This document shows, in pieces, positions 51,804 through 60,760 of a stretch of 64,000 nt of DNA. The notes below the pieces were generated by a model that did no database searches, was not told the DNA's origin, and saw only the letters and a list, made by a program, of their open reading frames with translations. A program made the position numbers and the translations under genes. Source of the DNA: Blastomonas sp. SL216 (GTDB taxonomy: Bacteria; Pseudomonadota; Alphaproteobacteria; Sphingomonadales; Sphingomonadaceae); the NCBI GenBank assembly GCA_026625625.1, contig CP113055.1, positions 2,544,501 to 2,608,500 of the forward strand, given 5' to 3'. Position 1 is the first letter of the stretch. Each line of letters opens with the position of its first letter.

Positions 51804-53160
51804 TCGCAGCGCCCATTTCGATGTCGTGATCATCGGCGGCGGCCCGGCCGGCCAGGCGGCAGCGCTTGCCTTGTCGGGTCACGGGCTCGATATCGCGGTG
51901 ATCGACGAGCAGCCAAGGCCCGGCGGGCAGATCCTGCGCCAGCCGCCTGCCGGTTTCTCGGTGAGCGGCTGGCTCGGTAGCCGGAGCTACCGCCCGCTCA
52001 AGGCGCTGCTTGCCCGGTTCGAGGCACAGCAGGGCGTCACCTGGCTGGGCGAGCATTCTGTGATCGGGCTGCAGACAGGGTCGGTCATGGCGATGGGACC
52101 CAGGGGTGCCTTGACCCTATCGGCGCGGCACATCGTGATCGCGGGCGGCTGCCATGATCTTGCCGTGCCTGTCCCCGGCTGGACGCTGCCCGGCGTCTAT
52201 GCCGCAGGCGCTGTTCAGGCCTTTATCAAGGGCCAGCAATTGCTGGTGGGAGAGCGCATCCTGCTGGCCGGAACGCACCCGCTGCAGCTCATCATCGCGG
52301 CGCAGATCGTCGCAGCCGGGGGCAAGGTGGCCGCTGTGCTGTTCGCGCAACCGCGCAGCGCGATGCTGCAGGCGCTAGCACGCCATCCGATGGCTGCCCT
52401 GCGGCGTGCGCCCGATCTGCTCGCGAGCGCTGCGGCAATCAGGACGCTGGCAAAAGCCGGCACGCCCGTGCTGTATGGCGCGCGGATCGAAGCGATCGAA
52501 GGACGCGGAAGCGTCGCGGGTGCACGGACCAGCGCCGGCAGGTTCGACTGCGACGCAGTGGGGCTGTGCTACGGCTTCGTTCCGCAATCCATCCTGCCGC
52601 GCATGGCAGGCGCCCGAATGCAGGCGGCCGGCCCTGCAGGCGGCTGGGCCTGCGTGCATGATGGCTATATGCGCATCTCCGTCCCGGGCATCTCGGTGGC
52701 AGGCGAGACGGCGGGTGTCGCCGGCGCAGAGGCCGCAGCAGCAGGCGGTGCGCTGGCCGGGATCGGCGTCAGGCTGGCGCTCGGGCTGATCAGCGCCGAA
52801 GCTGCCGAACGGGCCGCGCGCGAACCCCGGCAGCGCCTCGCGCGCCACCGCGCCTTTGCCGCGCTGCTCGATGCTGTGGCCGACCCGCGCGACCATTTTC
52901 CAGTGCCAGAGGCCGATACCATCATCTGCCGCTGCGAGGATGTCGACCACGCCACGCTCGCCGGGCAGGTCGGCAGCGGCGGCACGGCCAATGCGGTCAA
53001 GCTCGCGACGCGGTGCGGCATGGGACCGTGCCAGGGCCGCAATTGCGAGCCCAGCCTGTTGCGGATGATCTCGCCAGACGGGCCCGGCGAGGACCCCGGC
53101 TTTACCCCGCGCTTTCCGGCGCGGCCGGTGGCCATTGCCGATCTGCTGCCGTCCGAATGA
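51796..53160 (+). CDS. NAD(P)/FAD oxidoreductase with BFD-like 2Fe-2S domain (alpha subunit)
   Basis: 454 residues, pyridine-disulfide-type flavoprotein. FAD motif VVIIGGGPAGQAAALALSG near residue 10, EQPRPGGQILRQ, second nucleotide fold GERILLAGTHPLQL near 150. The C-terminal bacterioferredoxin-associated-type domain has cysteines in IICRCEDV and TRCGMGPCQGRNCEP. This is the layout of LhpE/HcnB/OoxA. It passes electrons from the beta subunit to the respiratory chain or an acceptor. The Rossmann part lacks a classical NAD(P) role in related enzymes. Confidence 0.87.
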   Translation: MVDRSAHFDVVIIGGGPAGQAAALALSGHGLDIAVIDEQPRPGGQILRQPPAGFSVSGWLGSRSYRPLKALLARFEAQQGVTWLGEHSVIGLQTGSVMAMGPRGALTLSARHIVIAGGCHDLAVPVPGWTLPGVYAAGAVQAFIKGQQLLVGERILLAGTHPLQLIIAAQIVAAGGKVAAVLFAQPRSAMLQALARHPMAALRRAPDLLASAAAIRTLAKAGTPVLYGARIEAIEGRGSVAGARTSAGRFDCDAVGLCYGFVPQSILPRMAGARMQAAGPAGGWACVHDGYMRISVPGISVAGETAGVAGAEAAAAGGALAGIGVRLALGLISAEAAERAAREPRQRLARHRAFAALLDAVADPRDHFPVPEADTIICRCEDVDHATLAGQVGSGGTANAVKLATRCGMGPCQGRNCEPSLLRMISPDGPGEDPGFTPRFPARPVAIADLLPSE

Positions 53161-53175
53161 GCGCGCCGCGCTGCA

Positions 53176-53222
53176 TTGCGCCATCGGCAACGACTTTTAC
53201 GCTCATGTTGCGTTGCGCAACG
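53176..53222. promoter_or_regulatory. Regulatory sites upstream of the glyoxalase-like gene
   Basis: TTGCG-CCATC-GGCAA (53176-53190) matches the regulon motif with one change. A perfect 12-bp palindrome CGTTGCGCAACG is at 53211-53222. They lie in the 107-base gap before 53268 and suggest a promoter for the glyoxalase-Rid pair under the same control. Confidence 0.55.
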
Positions 53223-53267
53223 CCTGATCGCTCCGCAATATCGCCCGGCACTTAAAAGGGGGTCGCC

Positions 53268-53756
53268 ATGACATCAGCACCGGACAAGCCCGTTTTCCTC
53301 TCGGTCGATCATATCTCGTGGACCGTCCCTGACCTTGAGGCGGCCCTGGCCTTTTATCGCGACGTGATCGGGGCCGAAGAGCTGTTCCGCATGGGCCCGA
53401 TGGATGCTGCCGACATGCCGGTGGACGATCAGGGCCGCGACTGGATGGAAACCCATGTCGGCGTGCCCGGCGCGCGGCTGACGCTGGTGATGTTGAAGCT
53501 CGCCGACAATATGAACTTCCAGCTTGTCCAGTATGACAAGCCCGATGACCGCCGAGCCGAACTGCCGCGCAATTGCGATCGCGGCGGGCATCATCTGGGC
53601 CTCAAGGTCGATGATGTCGACAAGGCGCTCGCCTATCTGACCGCGCATGGCTGCACCCCGCTCGAGACGATCCATATCGATGCCGGGCCGCTCGCGGGCA
53701 AGAAGAACGTCTATGTGCTCGATCCGTTCGGGCACCAGCTCGAGATTGTCGACTGA
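53268..53756 (+). CDS. VOC (glyoxalase/dioxygenase fold) family protein
   Basis: 162 residues with two vicinal-oxygen-chelate modules. Metal ligands can be placed at His in SVDHISWTVPDLEAALAFYRDVIG, His in GGHHLGLKVDDVDKALAYL and Glu in FGHQLEIVD. Members include glyoxalase I, methylmalonyl-CoA epimerase and ring-cleavage dioxygenases; the reaction here is not known. Ribosome site AAAAGGGGG. It is followed 24 bases later by the Rid gene. Confidence 0.82.
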   Translation: MTSAPDKPVFLSVDHISWTVPDLEAALAFYRDVIGAEELFRMGPMDAADMPVDDQGRDWMETHVGVPGARLTLVMLKLADNMNFQLVQYDKPDDRRAELPRNCDRGGHHLGLKVDDVDKALAYLTAHGCTPLETIHIDAGPLAGKKNVYVLDPFGHQLEIVD

Positions 53757-53780
53757 CACCAGCATCCAAAGGAACAGCAT

Positions 53781-54185
53781 ATGGAAAATACCAGGATCAA
53801 TCCGGCCGGCATGTACGATGCGGTCGGCTATGGCTTTTCGCACGCAGCGGTGCATGAAGGCGGCCGGATGCTGCAGATGGCGGGCCAAGTCGCCTGGGAC
53901 AAGGACTGCAATGTCGTGGGCGGCGATGATCTGGCCGCGCAGACCCGGCAGGCGCTGGCGAACCTGAAAGAGGTGCTGGCAGAGGTCGGCGCGACGCCCG
54001 CCAATATCGTTCGCCTGCGCACCTATATCGTCGGCCACACCCCCGACAAGCTGGGCCCGGTGCTCGGCGAGATCGGTGCGTTCTATGAAGGGGCATCGCC
54101 CGCCCCCAACACCGTGATCGGCGTGCAGGCGCTGGCGCTGCCCGATTTCCTGATCGAGATCGAGGCGACCGCGGTCATCGCATGA
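53781..54185 (+). CDS. Rid family protein lacking the RidA arginine
   Basis: 134 residues, YjgF/YER057c/UK114 fold, normally trimeric and acting on imines or enamines. Pattern: GRMLQMAGQVAWD, ALANLKEVLAEVGATPANIVRLRTYIV, and the end LALPDFLIEIEATAVIA. At the place where deaminating RidA has Arg in (A)RSCVEV, this reads PNTVIGV, so the imine-hydrolysing Arg is absent and the protein belongs to another Rid subgroup. Possibly handles the cyclic imine made by the dehydrogenase. Confidence 0.83.
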   Translation: MENTRINPAGMYDAVGYGFSHAAVHEGGRMLQMAGQVAWDKDCNVVGGDDLAAQTRQALANLKEVLAEVGATPANIVRLRTYIVGHTPDKLGPVLGEIGAFYEGASPAPNTVIGVQALALPDFLIEIEATAVIA

Positions 54186-54201
54186 TCAGGCGCTGACAGG
54201 G

Positions 54202-55854
54202 TCAGCGCATCGCGCTGACCTCGTCGTCGCGGCCGGTCATCTCCCAGCGGATGAGCGAGATGGGGATCGATCCGGCGGCCCGGAACCGGTCGTGAAAGGC
54301 CTTGATGTCAAAGGCCTCGCCCTGCTGCATCGCGACGTCGGCCAGCAGCTTTTCAAGCTCGACCTTGCCCATGTAATAGCCGATGCCATAGCCCGGCTGG
54401 CGCAGATACAGCTCGATATCGAACTGCGCCACCGCATCGCCCGGCTTCATCCATTTGGGCGTGCGCGCGATCAGCGATTCATTGGCCTGTTTCCAGGTCC
54501 ATTGATTGGCCTGCATCCGGATTTCCGGAACGACCCGTGCGGCACGCTTGGCGCCCAGGATATAGTCGATCTCGCGCGTCTTGGGCCGGTCCTCGAGCAT
54601 GCCTGCCTGCAGGATCATCTCTTCAAGGTAGAAGGCCCAGCCCTCGTTGCGCAGGCCGTTGACGAAGAACAGCCGCGGCTTGCCGCGCACCGGCCGGGTA
54701 TCGCGCGCCGCCTGCAACCCGTCGAACATATGTCCCGGCAGATTGTGGGCGCGCAGCGGCAGGCCATCGCGAAATTCAGCCTGGAAGAAGAAATGCAGGT
54801 TGAGCGGCGGATCGAACAGCCCCGGCTTTGACGGGTCGCGCTCGAACGGGAACTGATAGGGCCCTTCTTCGGGATCATGCGCGACATAATCGGGGATGGT
54901 CACCCATTGGCCATCGCGCAGCAGCTTGAGCAGATGCTCGTCCTCTGCCTTGCGCTTGGCATCGAATTCGGCGCGCGTCGTGACCGGTTCGGGCATCGGG
55001 ATGCCGCGATTGCGGTGCTCCTCGATCTTCAGGAATGCGACCTGCCGCTGATATTCGCGCTCGCCGATCGTCTCGACCTGTTCGGGCGTATAGGGCAGCA
55101 GCAGGACGTTCTTGAGGTACCAGGCGTAATTGTCCCTGCCGACCCCGCCATGCGCGGGGAGACCCGCCTCGATCGATTCGAGCCAGGCCTTGAACTCGGC
55201 CGCCGCCGCCTGCGCGCGCCGGGCAGGCTCTGCCAGTTCGGGCTGCAGCTTTTCGGCAGAGGCTGCCAGCTCGCCGAACACGTTGATCTCGACCTGTTTC
55301 TGCACGATCGCCAGCCTGGCAAGATCGCCGCGCGGATCGGTCAGGTTGATCCGCGCCTGGCGGAGCGCTGCGGGCACTGCCTCCAGCTGCGCCTTGAACC
55401 GGCTGAGCCGGTCGCCTGCGAGCGGCAGTTCAGGGATGCCGAACGCGCCGTGCATCTTGGGCCCGAACCCCAGATTGGTGGTGCTATAGAACACCGGATC
55501 GCGCTTCCAGGGCTGCATGACCCGGTGCTGGAATTCCAGCCCGCGCATCTCGGCAAGGATGACCATGTAATCGACCCGCTCGCTCACCGGCCAGGCGGTG
55601 TCGTCGATCGCGCGCAGCTTCTGCTGCAGCGTGCGCAGCCGGTCATATTGGCGGGCCATGGCCGGCGGCGTATAATCGGGCACGCCCGCGGCCATTTCCG
55701 GCACGGTCAGCGCGCGAAACGCATCATAAAGCGCGACAAGTTCGGCATAGCCCGATGCGGCCTGCTCGGCCTGCGCCAGAGCGGGGGCGGCAGGGGCGGC
55801 GGCGAGGACAGGCAGCGCCATCACGGCGGCCAGCAAACGCAATTTCAGCTTCAT
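54202..55854 (-). CDS. DUF885 family exported protein with degenerate zinc motif (copy 3)
   Basis: 550 residues. Start at 55854 behind GGAGG, with an ordinary Sec signal (MKLKLRLLAAVMALPVLAAA, cleavage near ALA-QA), unlike the twin-arginine signals of copies 1 and 2. The family core is recognisable: FGIPELPLAGDRLSRFKAQL, NEGWAFYLEEM, and LRQPGYGIGYYMGKVELEKL. The zinc motif HEGxPGHH is replaced by AHNLPGHM, so the first His and the Glu of the HExxxxH type are lost. It may be a binding or altered enzyme. Confidence 0.83.
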   Translation of the reverse strand: MKLKLRLLAAVMALPVLAAAPAAPALAQAEQAASGYAELVALYDAFRALTVPEMAAGVPDYTPPAMARQYDRLRTLQQKLRAIDDTAWPVSERVDYMVILAEMRGLEFQHRVMQPWKRDPVFYSTTNLGFGPKMHGAFGIPELPLAGDRLSRFKAQLEAVPAALRQARINLTDPRGDLARLAIVQKQVEINVFGELAASAEKLQPELAEPARRAQAAAAEFKAWLESIEAGLPAHGGVGRDNYAWYLKNVLLLPYTPEQVETIGEREYQRQVAFLKIEEHRNRGIPMPEPVTTRAEFDAKRKAEDEHLLKLLRDGQWVTIPDYVAHDPEEGPYQFPFERDPSKPGLFDPPLNLHFFFQAEFRDGLPLRAHNLPGHMFDGLQAARDTRPVRGKPRLFFVNGLRNEGWAFYLEEMILQAGMLEDRPKTREIDYILGAKRAARVVPEIRMQANQWTWKQANESLIARTPKWMKPGDAVAQFDIELYLRQPGYGIGYYMGKVELEKLLADVAMQQGEAFDIKAFHDRFRAAGSIPISLIRWEMTGRDDEVSAMR

Positions 55855-55893
55855 TCCAGGCCTCCGTGATGCAGTCATGTTACGCCATGGCGC

Positions 55894-57063
55894 CTAGAGC
55901 GCGTTGAAGAAGCGGGTCAGCCGCTCCATCGCCTCGATCACCCGGGCTTCGGATTCGGACCCGAAGCACACCCGCAAATGGCCTTCGCCGCCGGGGCCGT
56001 AAAAGCTCCCCGCCTCGACCACGACATGCGCCTCTTGCAGGATCGCCATGGCAATGTCCTGCGCGTTGCGGCCGGTGCCGCTGATATCGGGAAAGGCGTA
56101 GATGGTGGCTTCAGGCGCGGCGCAGGTGACGCCGGGCATCTGGTTGAGCGCCTGGACGACGATGTCGCGCTTGCGCCGATCGGCCTCGACCATGGCCAGC
56201 ATGGCATCCTGCGGCCCTTCGACCGCCGCGCGCGCGCCCTCCTGGACGAACACGTTGACATGGGTCACGTCGGTCATGGCGATGGTCAGGATCGCGGGCA
56301 TCAACCGCGCGTCGGCGGTCACATAGCCCACCCGCCAGCCATCCATCGAATAGGCCTTGGTAAAGGCAAAGCAGGTGATCGTCCGCTCGCGCATGCCAGG
56401 CAGGCTGGCGATGCTGATATGCTCGGCCGAATCGTAGGTGATATACTCGTAGACCTCGTCCGACAGCACCAGCAGGTCATGCTCGATCGCAAGATCGGCA
56501 ACATGCTGCAGTTCCTGACGGGTATAGACGCGGCCGGTGGGGTTGGCCGGGTTGATCAGCACGATCATCCGGGTCCGCGGCGTGATCTTTTCGGCGATCT
56601 TCGCTTTCGAGATCGCGAAATTATTGGCCTTGTCGAGCCCCGCGATCACCACCTTGCCCCCGGCCAGCTCGGTCTTGCCGATATGCTGCGGATAATAGGG
56701 ATCGAGCAGGATCACCTCGTCGCCCGGATCGATCGCCGCCATGAACGCCGCGAACGAGGCATGGGTGAGGCCGTTGGTGACCAGCACCTCATCGACGCCG
56801 TAATCCAGCTTGTTGAATTCGCGCAGTTTCTTGACCAGCGCCTGGCGGAAGGACAGCGTTCCGCGAAAATCGCCATAATGGACAATCCCCGCATCGAGCG
56901 CCGCCTTGGTCGCCTGCTTGATATGATCGGGCGTATCGGCATGCGGCCGCCCGAACTCGAGATGGATCAGATCCGCCCCCGCAGCATCAAGCTTTGCCGC
57001 CTCGTCATACATGCCGAAGCTCTTCTTTGATCCTGACGTCAGACGTTGTGCCGGCCACTTCAT
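55894..57063 (-). CDS. Class I/II PLP-dependent aminotransferase
   Basis: 389 residues, fold type I. Motifs: LEFGRPHADTPDHIKQA, TNGLTHASFAAFMAAIDPGDEV, NPANPTGRVYTRQEL, DEVYEYITYD, the PLP Lys in CFAFTKAYSMDGWRVGY (near residue 235), and RVCFGS near the end with the substrate-carboxylate Arg. Start at 57063 has GGAGGG at good distance. Divergent from the aromatic-CoA operon with a shared promoter, so it may feed it, for example by removing the amino group of an amino acid such as kynurenine or tryptophan, but this is only a guess. Confidence 0.9.
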   Translation of the reverse strand: MKWPAQRLTSGSKKSFGMYDEAAKLDAAGADLIHLEFGRPHADTPDHIKQATKAALDAGIVHYGDFRGTLSFRQALVKKLREFNKLDYGVDEVLVTNGLTHASFAAFMAAIDPGDEVILLDPYYPQHIGKTELAGGKVVIAGLDKANNFAISKAKIAEKITPRTRMIVLINPANPTGRVYTRQELQHVADLAIEHDLLVLSDEVYEYITYDSAEHISIASLPGMRERTITCFAFTKAYSMDGWRVGYVTADARLMPAILTIAMTDVTHVNVFVQEGARAAVEGPQDAMLAMVEADRRKRDIVVQALNQMPGVTCAAPEATIYAFPDISGTGRNAQDIAMAILQEAHVVVEAGSFYGPGGEGHLRVCFGSESEARVIEAMERLTRFFNAL

Positions 57064-57117
57064 GATCTGCCCTCCTGCAAGTTCCATACACGTGAATAAT
57101 TGCGTGATATATGATAT

Positions 57118-57143
57118 TTCAAGCTTAAAATTTTAGGCTTGAA
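57118..57143. promoter_or_regulatory. 26-bp palindrome, candidate MarR operator
   Basis: Twelve of 13 pairs match. The arms are TTCAAGC and GCTTGAA, and the centre is AAAATTTT. It lies in the AT-rich 139-base gap between the aminotransferase (57063) and monooxygenase (57203) starts. MarR proteins bind such pseudo-palindromes over a promoter, and a MarR gene is third in the operon. Confidence 0.6.
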
Positions 57144-57202
57144 GCAAATTGCGCCGCCGCATAGGATTGGGGCATCGAATCTGGGCGATGGAGTGTTGCG
57201 CG

Positions 57203-59503
57203 ATGAAGATCGGATGCGTCGGCGGGGGGCCTGCGGGCCTGTACTTCGCGATATCGATGAAGTTGCACAATCCCGAACACGAGATCGACGTGTACGAACG
57301 CAACCGGCCCGACGACACGTTCGGCTGGGGCGTCGTCTTTTCCGACCAGACGGTCGACAACCTGATGGCCAATGACCCGGTCAGCGGCGCGACGATCCGC
57401 GACGAATTTGCGCATTGGGACGATATCGACGTCCATATCCACGGCGAATGCGTGCGATCGAGCGGCCATGGCTTTATCGGCATCGGCCGCAAGCGGCTGC
57501 TCGCCATCCTGCAGGCCCGTGCGCGAGACCTGGGCATCGGCCTGCATTTCGAGCATGAGGCAAGCACCGACCCTGCCGACTGGGCCGAGTTCGACCTGGT
57601 GATTGCCGCCGATGGCGCCAACAGCCGCATCCGCACCGCGCATGTCGAGCAATTCGACGTCGATATCCAGGTCAAGAAGAACAAGTTCTTCTGGTTCGGC
57701 ACCACCAAGCAGTTCGATGCCTTCACCTTCGCCTTCGAACAGACCGAGGCGGGCTGGGTCTGGGCGCATGCCTATCGCTTCGACGACCAGCTTTCGACCT
57801 TCATCGTCGAGATGGCACCCGAAACCTGGACCGGCCTGGGCCTGGATGCGATGGACCAGCCCGAGGCGATTGCGCTGTGCGAACAGCTGTTCGCCAGATA
57901 TCTCGACGGCAATCCGCTGATCTCGAACGCCACCCACCTGCCCGGCCCGCAGGCCTGGCTGAACTTCCGCCGGATCATCACCGGCAAATGGTCGTACGAC
58001 AAGTTCATCCTGCTCGGCGATGCCGCGCATACGGCGCATTTCTCGATCGGATCGGGCACCAAGCTGGCGCTGGAAGACGCAATCAAGCTGGCCGAAGTGC
58101 TCAACCGCCCCGGCCTGTCGCGCGCGGACGCGCTGGCGGAATATCAGGCCGAACGCAGCGTCGAAGTGCTCAAGCTGCAGAACAGCGCGCGCAACTCGAC
58201 CGAATGGTTCGAAACGCTCGACCGTTATCTGCCGTTCGCGCCGATCCAGTTCACCTATTCGCTGCTCACCCGCTCGCAGCGCGTCAGCCATGAAAATCTG
58301 CGCCTGCGCGATCAGACCTGGCTCGAGGGTGTCGAACGCTGGTTCCAGGCCCAGGCGCCCGGTGGCCGCGAGGTCAGCGCGCCGCCGATGTTCGCACCGT
58401 TCCGGTTGCGCGAACTGGAGCTGGCCAACCGCATCGTCGTCTCCCCCATGGCGATGTACAGCGCCACCGATGGCACGCCCGGCGACTTCCATTTCGTGCA
58501 TTACGGCACGCGCGCTCAGGGTGGTGCAGGCCTGGTCTATACCGAAATGACTTGCGTCTCGCCCGAAGGCCGGATCACACCGGGATGCCCGGGCCTTTAT
58601 GCGCCCGAACATGTCGCCGGCTGGAAGCGGATCACCGATTTCGTCCATGGCAACAGCAAGGCCAGGATGTGCCTGCAGCTGGGCCATTCGGGCGCCAAGG
58701 GATCGACCCGGCTGGGCTGGGAAGGGATGGACGAACCGCTCGAGACCGGCAACTGGCGGCTGATCGCAGCCTCGGACGTTCCGTGGAGCGCCGCCAACCA
58801 GACCCCGCGCCCGATGACGCGGGCCGATATGGACATGGTGCGCGACCAGTTTGTCGCGGCCACGCTGCTGGCGGTCGAAGCCGGGTTCGACATGGTCGAG
58901 ATGCACGCGGCGCATGGCTATCTGCTCTCCAGCTTCATCACGCCGATGCAGAATCGCCGCACCGACGAATATGGCGGCACGCTGGAAAACCGGCTGCGGT
59001 TTCCGCTCGAGGTGTTCACCGCGATGCGCGCGGCCTGGCCTTCGGACCGGCCGATGTCGGTGCGCATTTCGGCCACCGACTGGATGGGCGATCAGGGCGT
59101 CACCCCGGAAGAGGCGGTGCAGATCGCGCAGGCTTTCCACGAGGCCGGGGCCGATCTGATCGATGTATCGGCGGGGCAGACCTGGGCCGATTGCAAGCCG
59201 GTCTATGGCCGCATGTTCCAGACCCCGTTCGCCGATCAGGTGCGCAACGAGGCGCGCGTTTCAACCATGGCGGTGGGCAATATCTACGAGACCGATCACG
59301 TCAATTCGATCCTGGCCGCAGGGCGCGCCGATCTGGTCGCGCTGGGGCGGCCGCACATGATCGATCCGATGTGGACGCTGCGCGCAGCGGCGCAGCATGG
59401 CTATCGGCACGTCGCGGTGCCGCCCGCCTATCTGAGCGGCATGGGCCAGCTGGCGCGCAACATGCAGCGCGCGGCGGAGCAGGAAGCGGCGTTGCGGGGC
59501 TGA
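57203..59503 (+). CDS. Bifunctional FAD monooxygenase / OYE reductase (2-aminobenzoyl-CoA monooxygenase/reductase or salicylyl-CoA 5-hydroxylase type)
   Basis: 766 residues, two fused domains. Residues 1-385 form a UbiH-like FAD monooxygenase: [57 protein letters not shown]. Residues about 395-755 form an old-yellow-enzyme flavin reductase: [52 protein letters not shown] and [10 protein letters not shown]. This fusion is known from 2-aminobenzoyl-CoA monooxygenase/reductase (Azoarcus evansii) and salicylyl-CoA 5-hydroxylase. It hydroxylates and may reduce the ring of an aromatic CoA ester. No CoA ligase is in this window. Confidence 0.88.
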   Translation: MKIGCVGGGPAGLYFAISMKLHNPEHEIDVYERNRPDDTFGWGVVFSDQTVDNLMANDPVSGATIRDEFAHWDDIDVHIHGECVRSSGHGFIGIGRKRLLAILQARARDLGIGLHFEHEASTDPADWAEFDLVIAADGANSRIRTAHVEQFDVDIQVKKNKFFWFGTTKQFDAFTFAFEQTEAGWVWAHAYRFDDQLSTFIVEMAPETWTGLGLDAMDQPEAIALCEQLFARYLDGNPLISNATHLPGPQAWLNFRRIITGKWSYDKFILLGDAAHTAHFSIGSGTKLALEDAIKLAEVLNRPGLSRADALAEYQAERSVEVLKLQNSARNSTEWFETLDRYLPFAPIQFTYSLLTRSQRVSHENLRLRDQTWLEGVERWFQAQAPGGREVSAPPMFAPFRLRELELANRIVVSPMAMYSATDGTPGDFHFVHYGTRAQGGAGLVYTEMTCVSPEGRITPGCPGLYAPEHVAGWKRITDFVHGNSKARMCLQLGHSGAKGSTRLGWEGMDEPLETGNWRLIAASDVPWSAANQTPRPMTRADMDMVRDQFVAATLLAVEAGFDMVEMHAAHGYLLSSFITPMQNRRTDEYGGTLENRLRFPLEVFTAMRAAWPSDRPMSVRISATDWMGDQGVTPEEAVQIAQAFHEAGADLIDVSAGQTWADCKPVYGRMFQTPFADQVRNEARVSTMAVGNIYETDHVNSILAAGRADLVALGRPHMIDPMWTLRAAAQHGYRHVAVPPAYLSGMGQLARNMQRAAEQEAALRG

Positions 59504-59504
59504 T

Positions 59505-60266
59505 ATGCGGCTGGAGGGACTTCACGCGGTCGTCACCGGGGGCGGATCGGGCATCGGCGCGGCGATTGCGCAGGCGCTCGCCCGTGAAGGCGCACGGCTG
59601 ACGCTGGTCGGGCGGCGTCGCGAGGCACTGGAGGCGACTGCATCGGCGCTGCCCGGTGCCTTTGTCGCGCAGGCCGATGTTACCGACCGGACTGCTGTCG
59701 ATGCGGCCTTCGCATCCGCCCGCGCTGCGCAAGGCCCTGTCGCCATTCTGGTCAACAATGCCGGGATCGCGCCGAGTGCACCGTTTGCGAAGGTGACGGC
59801 ACACGCCTGGCGCGAGACCATGGCGGTCAATCTGGATGCGCTGTTCCATTGCTGCCAGGCGGCATTGCCCGATCTGCTCGCCGCGCCGCACGGCCGCATC
59901 GTCACCGTGGCATCGACGGCGGGGGTCAAGGGCTATGGCTATACCGCCCCCTATGTCGCCTCCAAGCACGGCGCGATCGGCCTGATGCGCGCGCTGGCCA
60001 CCGAATTTGCGCATACCGGCCTCACCGCCAACGCGGTGTGCCCCGGCTTTACCGATACCGATATCGTCGGCGATGCCATCGCCAATATCCAGGCCAAGAC
60101 CGGACGCAGCGCCGAGGATGCACGCGCGCAGTTGACCAGGTTCAATCCGCAGGGCCGGTTGATCGATCCGGCAGAGGTGGCAGAAGCGGCGCTGTGGCTG
60201 TGCCTGCCCGCCAGCCGATCGGTGACCGGCCAGGCGATCATGGTGGCCGGTGGAGAAGTGATGTGA
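59505..60266 (+). CDS. SDR family oxidoreductase (3-hydroxyacyl-CoA dehydrogenase-like)
   Basis: 253 residues. [15 protein letters not shown] (residues 11-25), NNAGIAP, Ser in [10 protein letters not shown], and YVASK give a complete SDR active site. [13 protein letters not shown] and the C-terminal [14 protein letters not shown] fit acyl-CoA-active members. In the operon it would oxidise a hydroxyacyl- or alicyclic-hydroxy-CoA. It begins one base after the monooxygenase stop, and its stop overlaps the MarR gene by 4 bases. Confidence 0.88.
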   Translation: MRLEGLHAVVTGGGSGIGAAIAQALAREGARLTLVGRRREALEATASALPGAFVAQADVTDRTAVDAAFASARAAQGPVAILVNNAGIAPSAPFAKVTAHAWRETMAVNLDALFHCCQAALPDLLAAPHGRIVTVASTAGVKGYGYTAPYVASKHGAIGLMRALATEFAHTGLTANAVCPGFTDTDIVGDAIANIQAKTGRSAEDARAQLTRFNPQGRLIDPAEVAEAALWLCLPASRSVTGQAIMVAGGEVM

Positions 60267-60760
60267 CAGGCGCAAGCGCAATCCGCGAAAAGCATGACGG
60301 CGAGATGGCCGATCGCAGCAATGTGCGGCTGTGGCTGCGGCTCTTGACCTGCACCACGGTGATCGAAAAGCGGCTCAAGCGGCGCTTTGCCGACCAATAT
60401 GGCATCACGCTGCCCCGGTTCGACGTGATGGCGGCGCTCGACCGCAATCCCGCCGGGATGACCATGGGCCAGCTGTCGCAGGAACTGCTGGTCTCCAACG
60501 GCAATGTCACCGGCGTCGTACAGACGCTGGCGCGCGACAATTATATCAGCATCTCGCCTTCGCCGACCGATGGCCGCGCCTCGATCGTGCGGCTGACCCA
60601 GCTGGGCCGCGAGTGCTTTTCCGGCATTGCCGAAGCGCATCACGAATGGATCGACATGATGCTCGAGGGCCTGACGCGCGATCAGAGATCGGCGCTGTAC
60701 GAACTGCTCGGCGCGCTCAAGACCTCGCTGGCCGACGACAAGGGAAAGGAACAGCCATGA
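60263..60760 (+). CDS. MarR family transcriptional regulator
   Basis: About 165 residues. Winged helix: [78 protein letters not shown], with dimerising helices at both ends. The DGR turn of the wing is typical. It starts at GTG 60263, overlapping the SDR stop; an ATG at 60305 (MADRSNVRL) is an alternative. It probably represses the operon by binding the palindrome at 57118-57143, released by an aromatic-CoA intermediate. Confidence 0.88.
   Translation: MTGASAIREKHDGEMADRSNVRLWLRLLTCTTVIEKRLKRRFADQYGITLPRFDVMAALDRNPAGMTMGQLSQELLVSNGNVTGVVQTLARDNYISISPSPTDGRASIVRLTQLGRECFSGIAEAHHEWIDMMLEGLTRDQRSALYELLGALKTSLADDKGKEQP

Noticed and set aside
57125-59140. 671-codon minus-strand frame opposite the monooxygenase fusion
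   Set aside because: Mirror frame with Arg/Gln/Gly-rich sequence and no recognisable fold.
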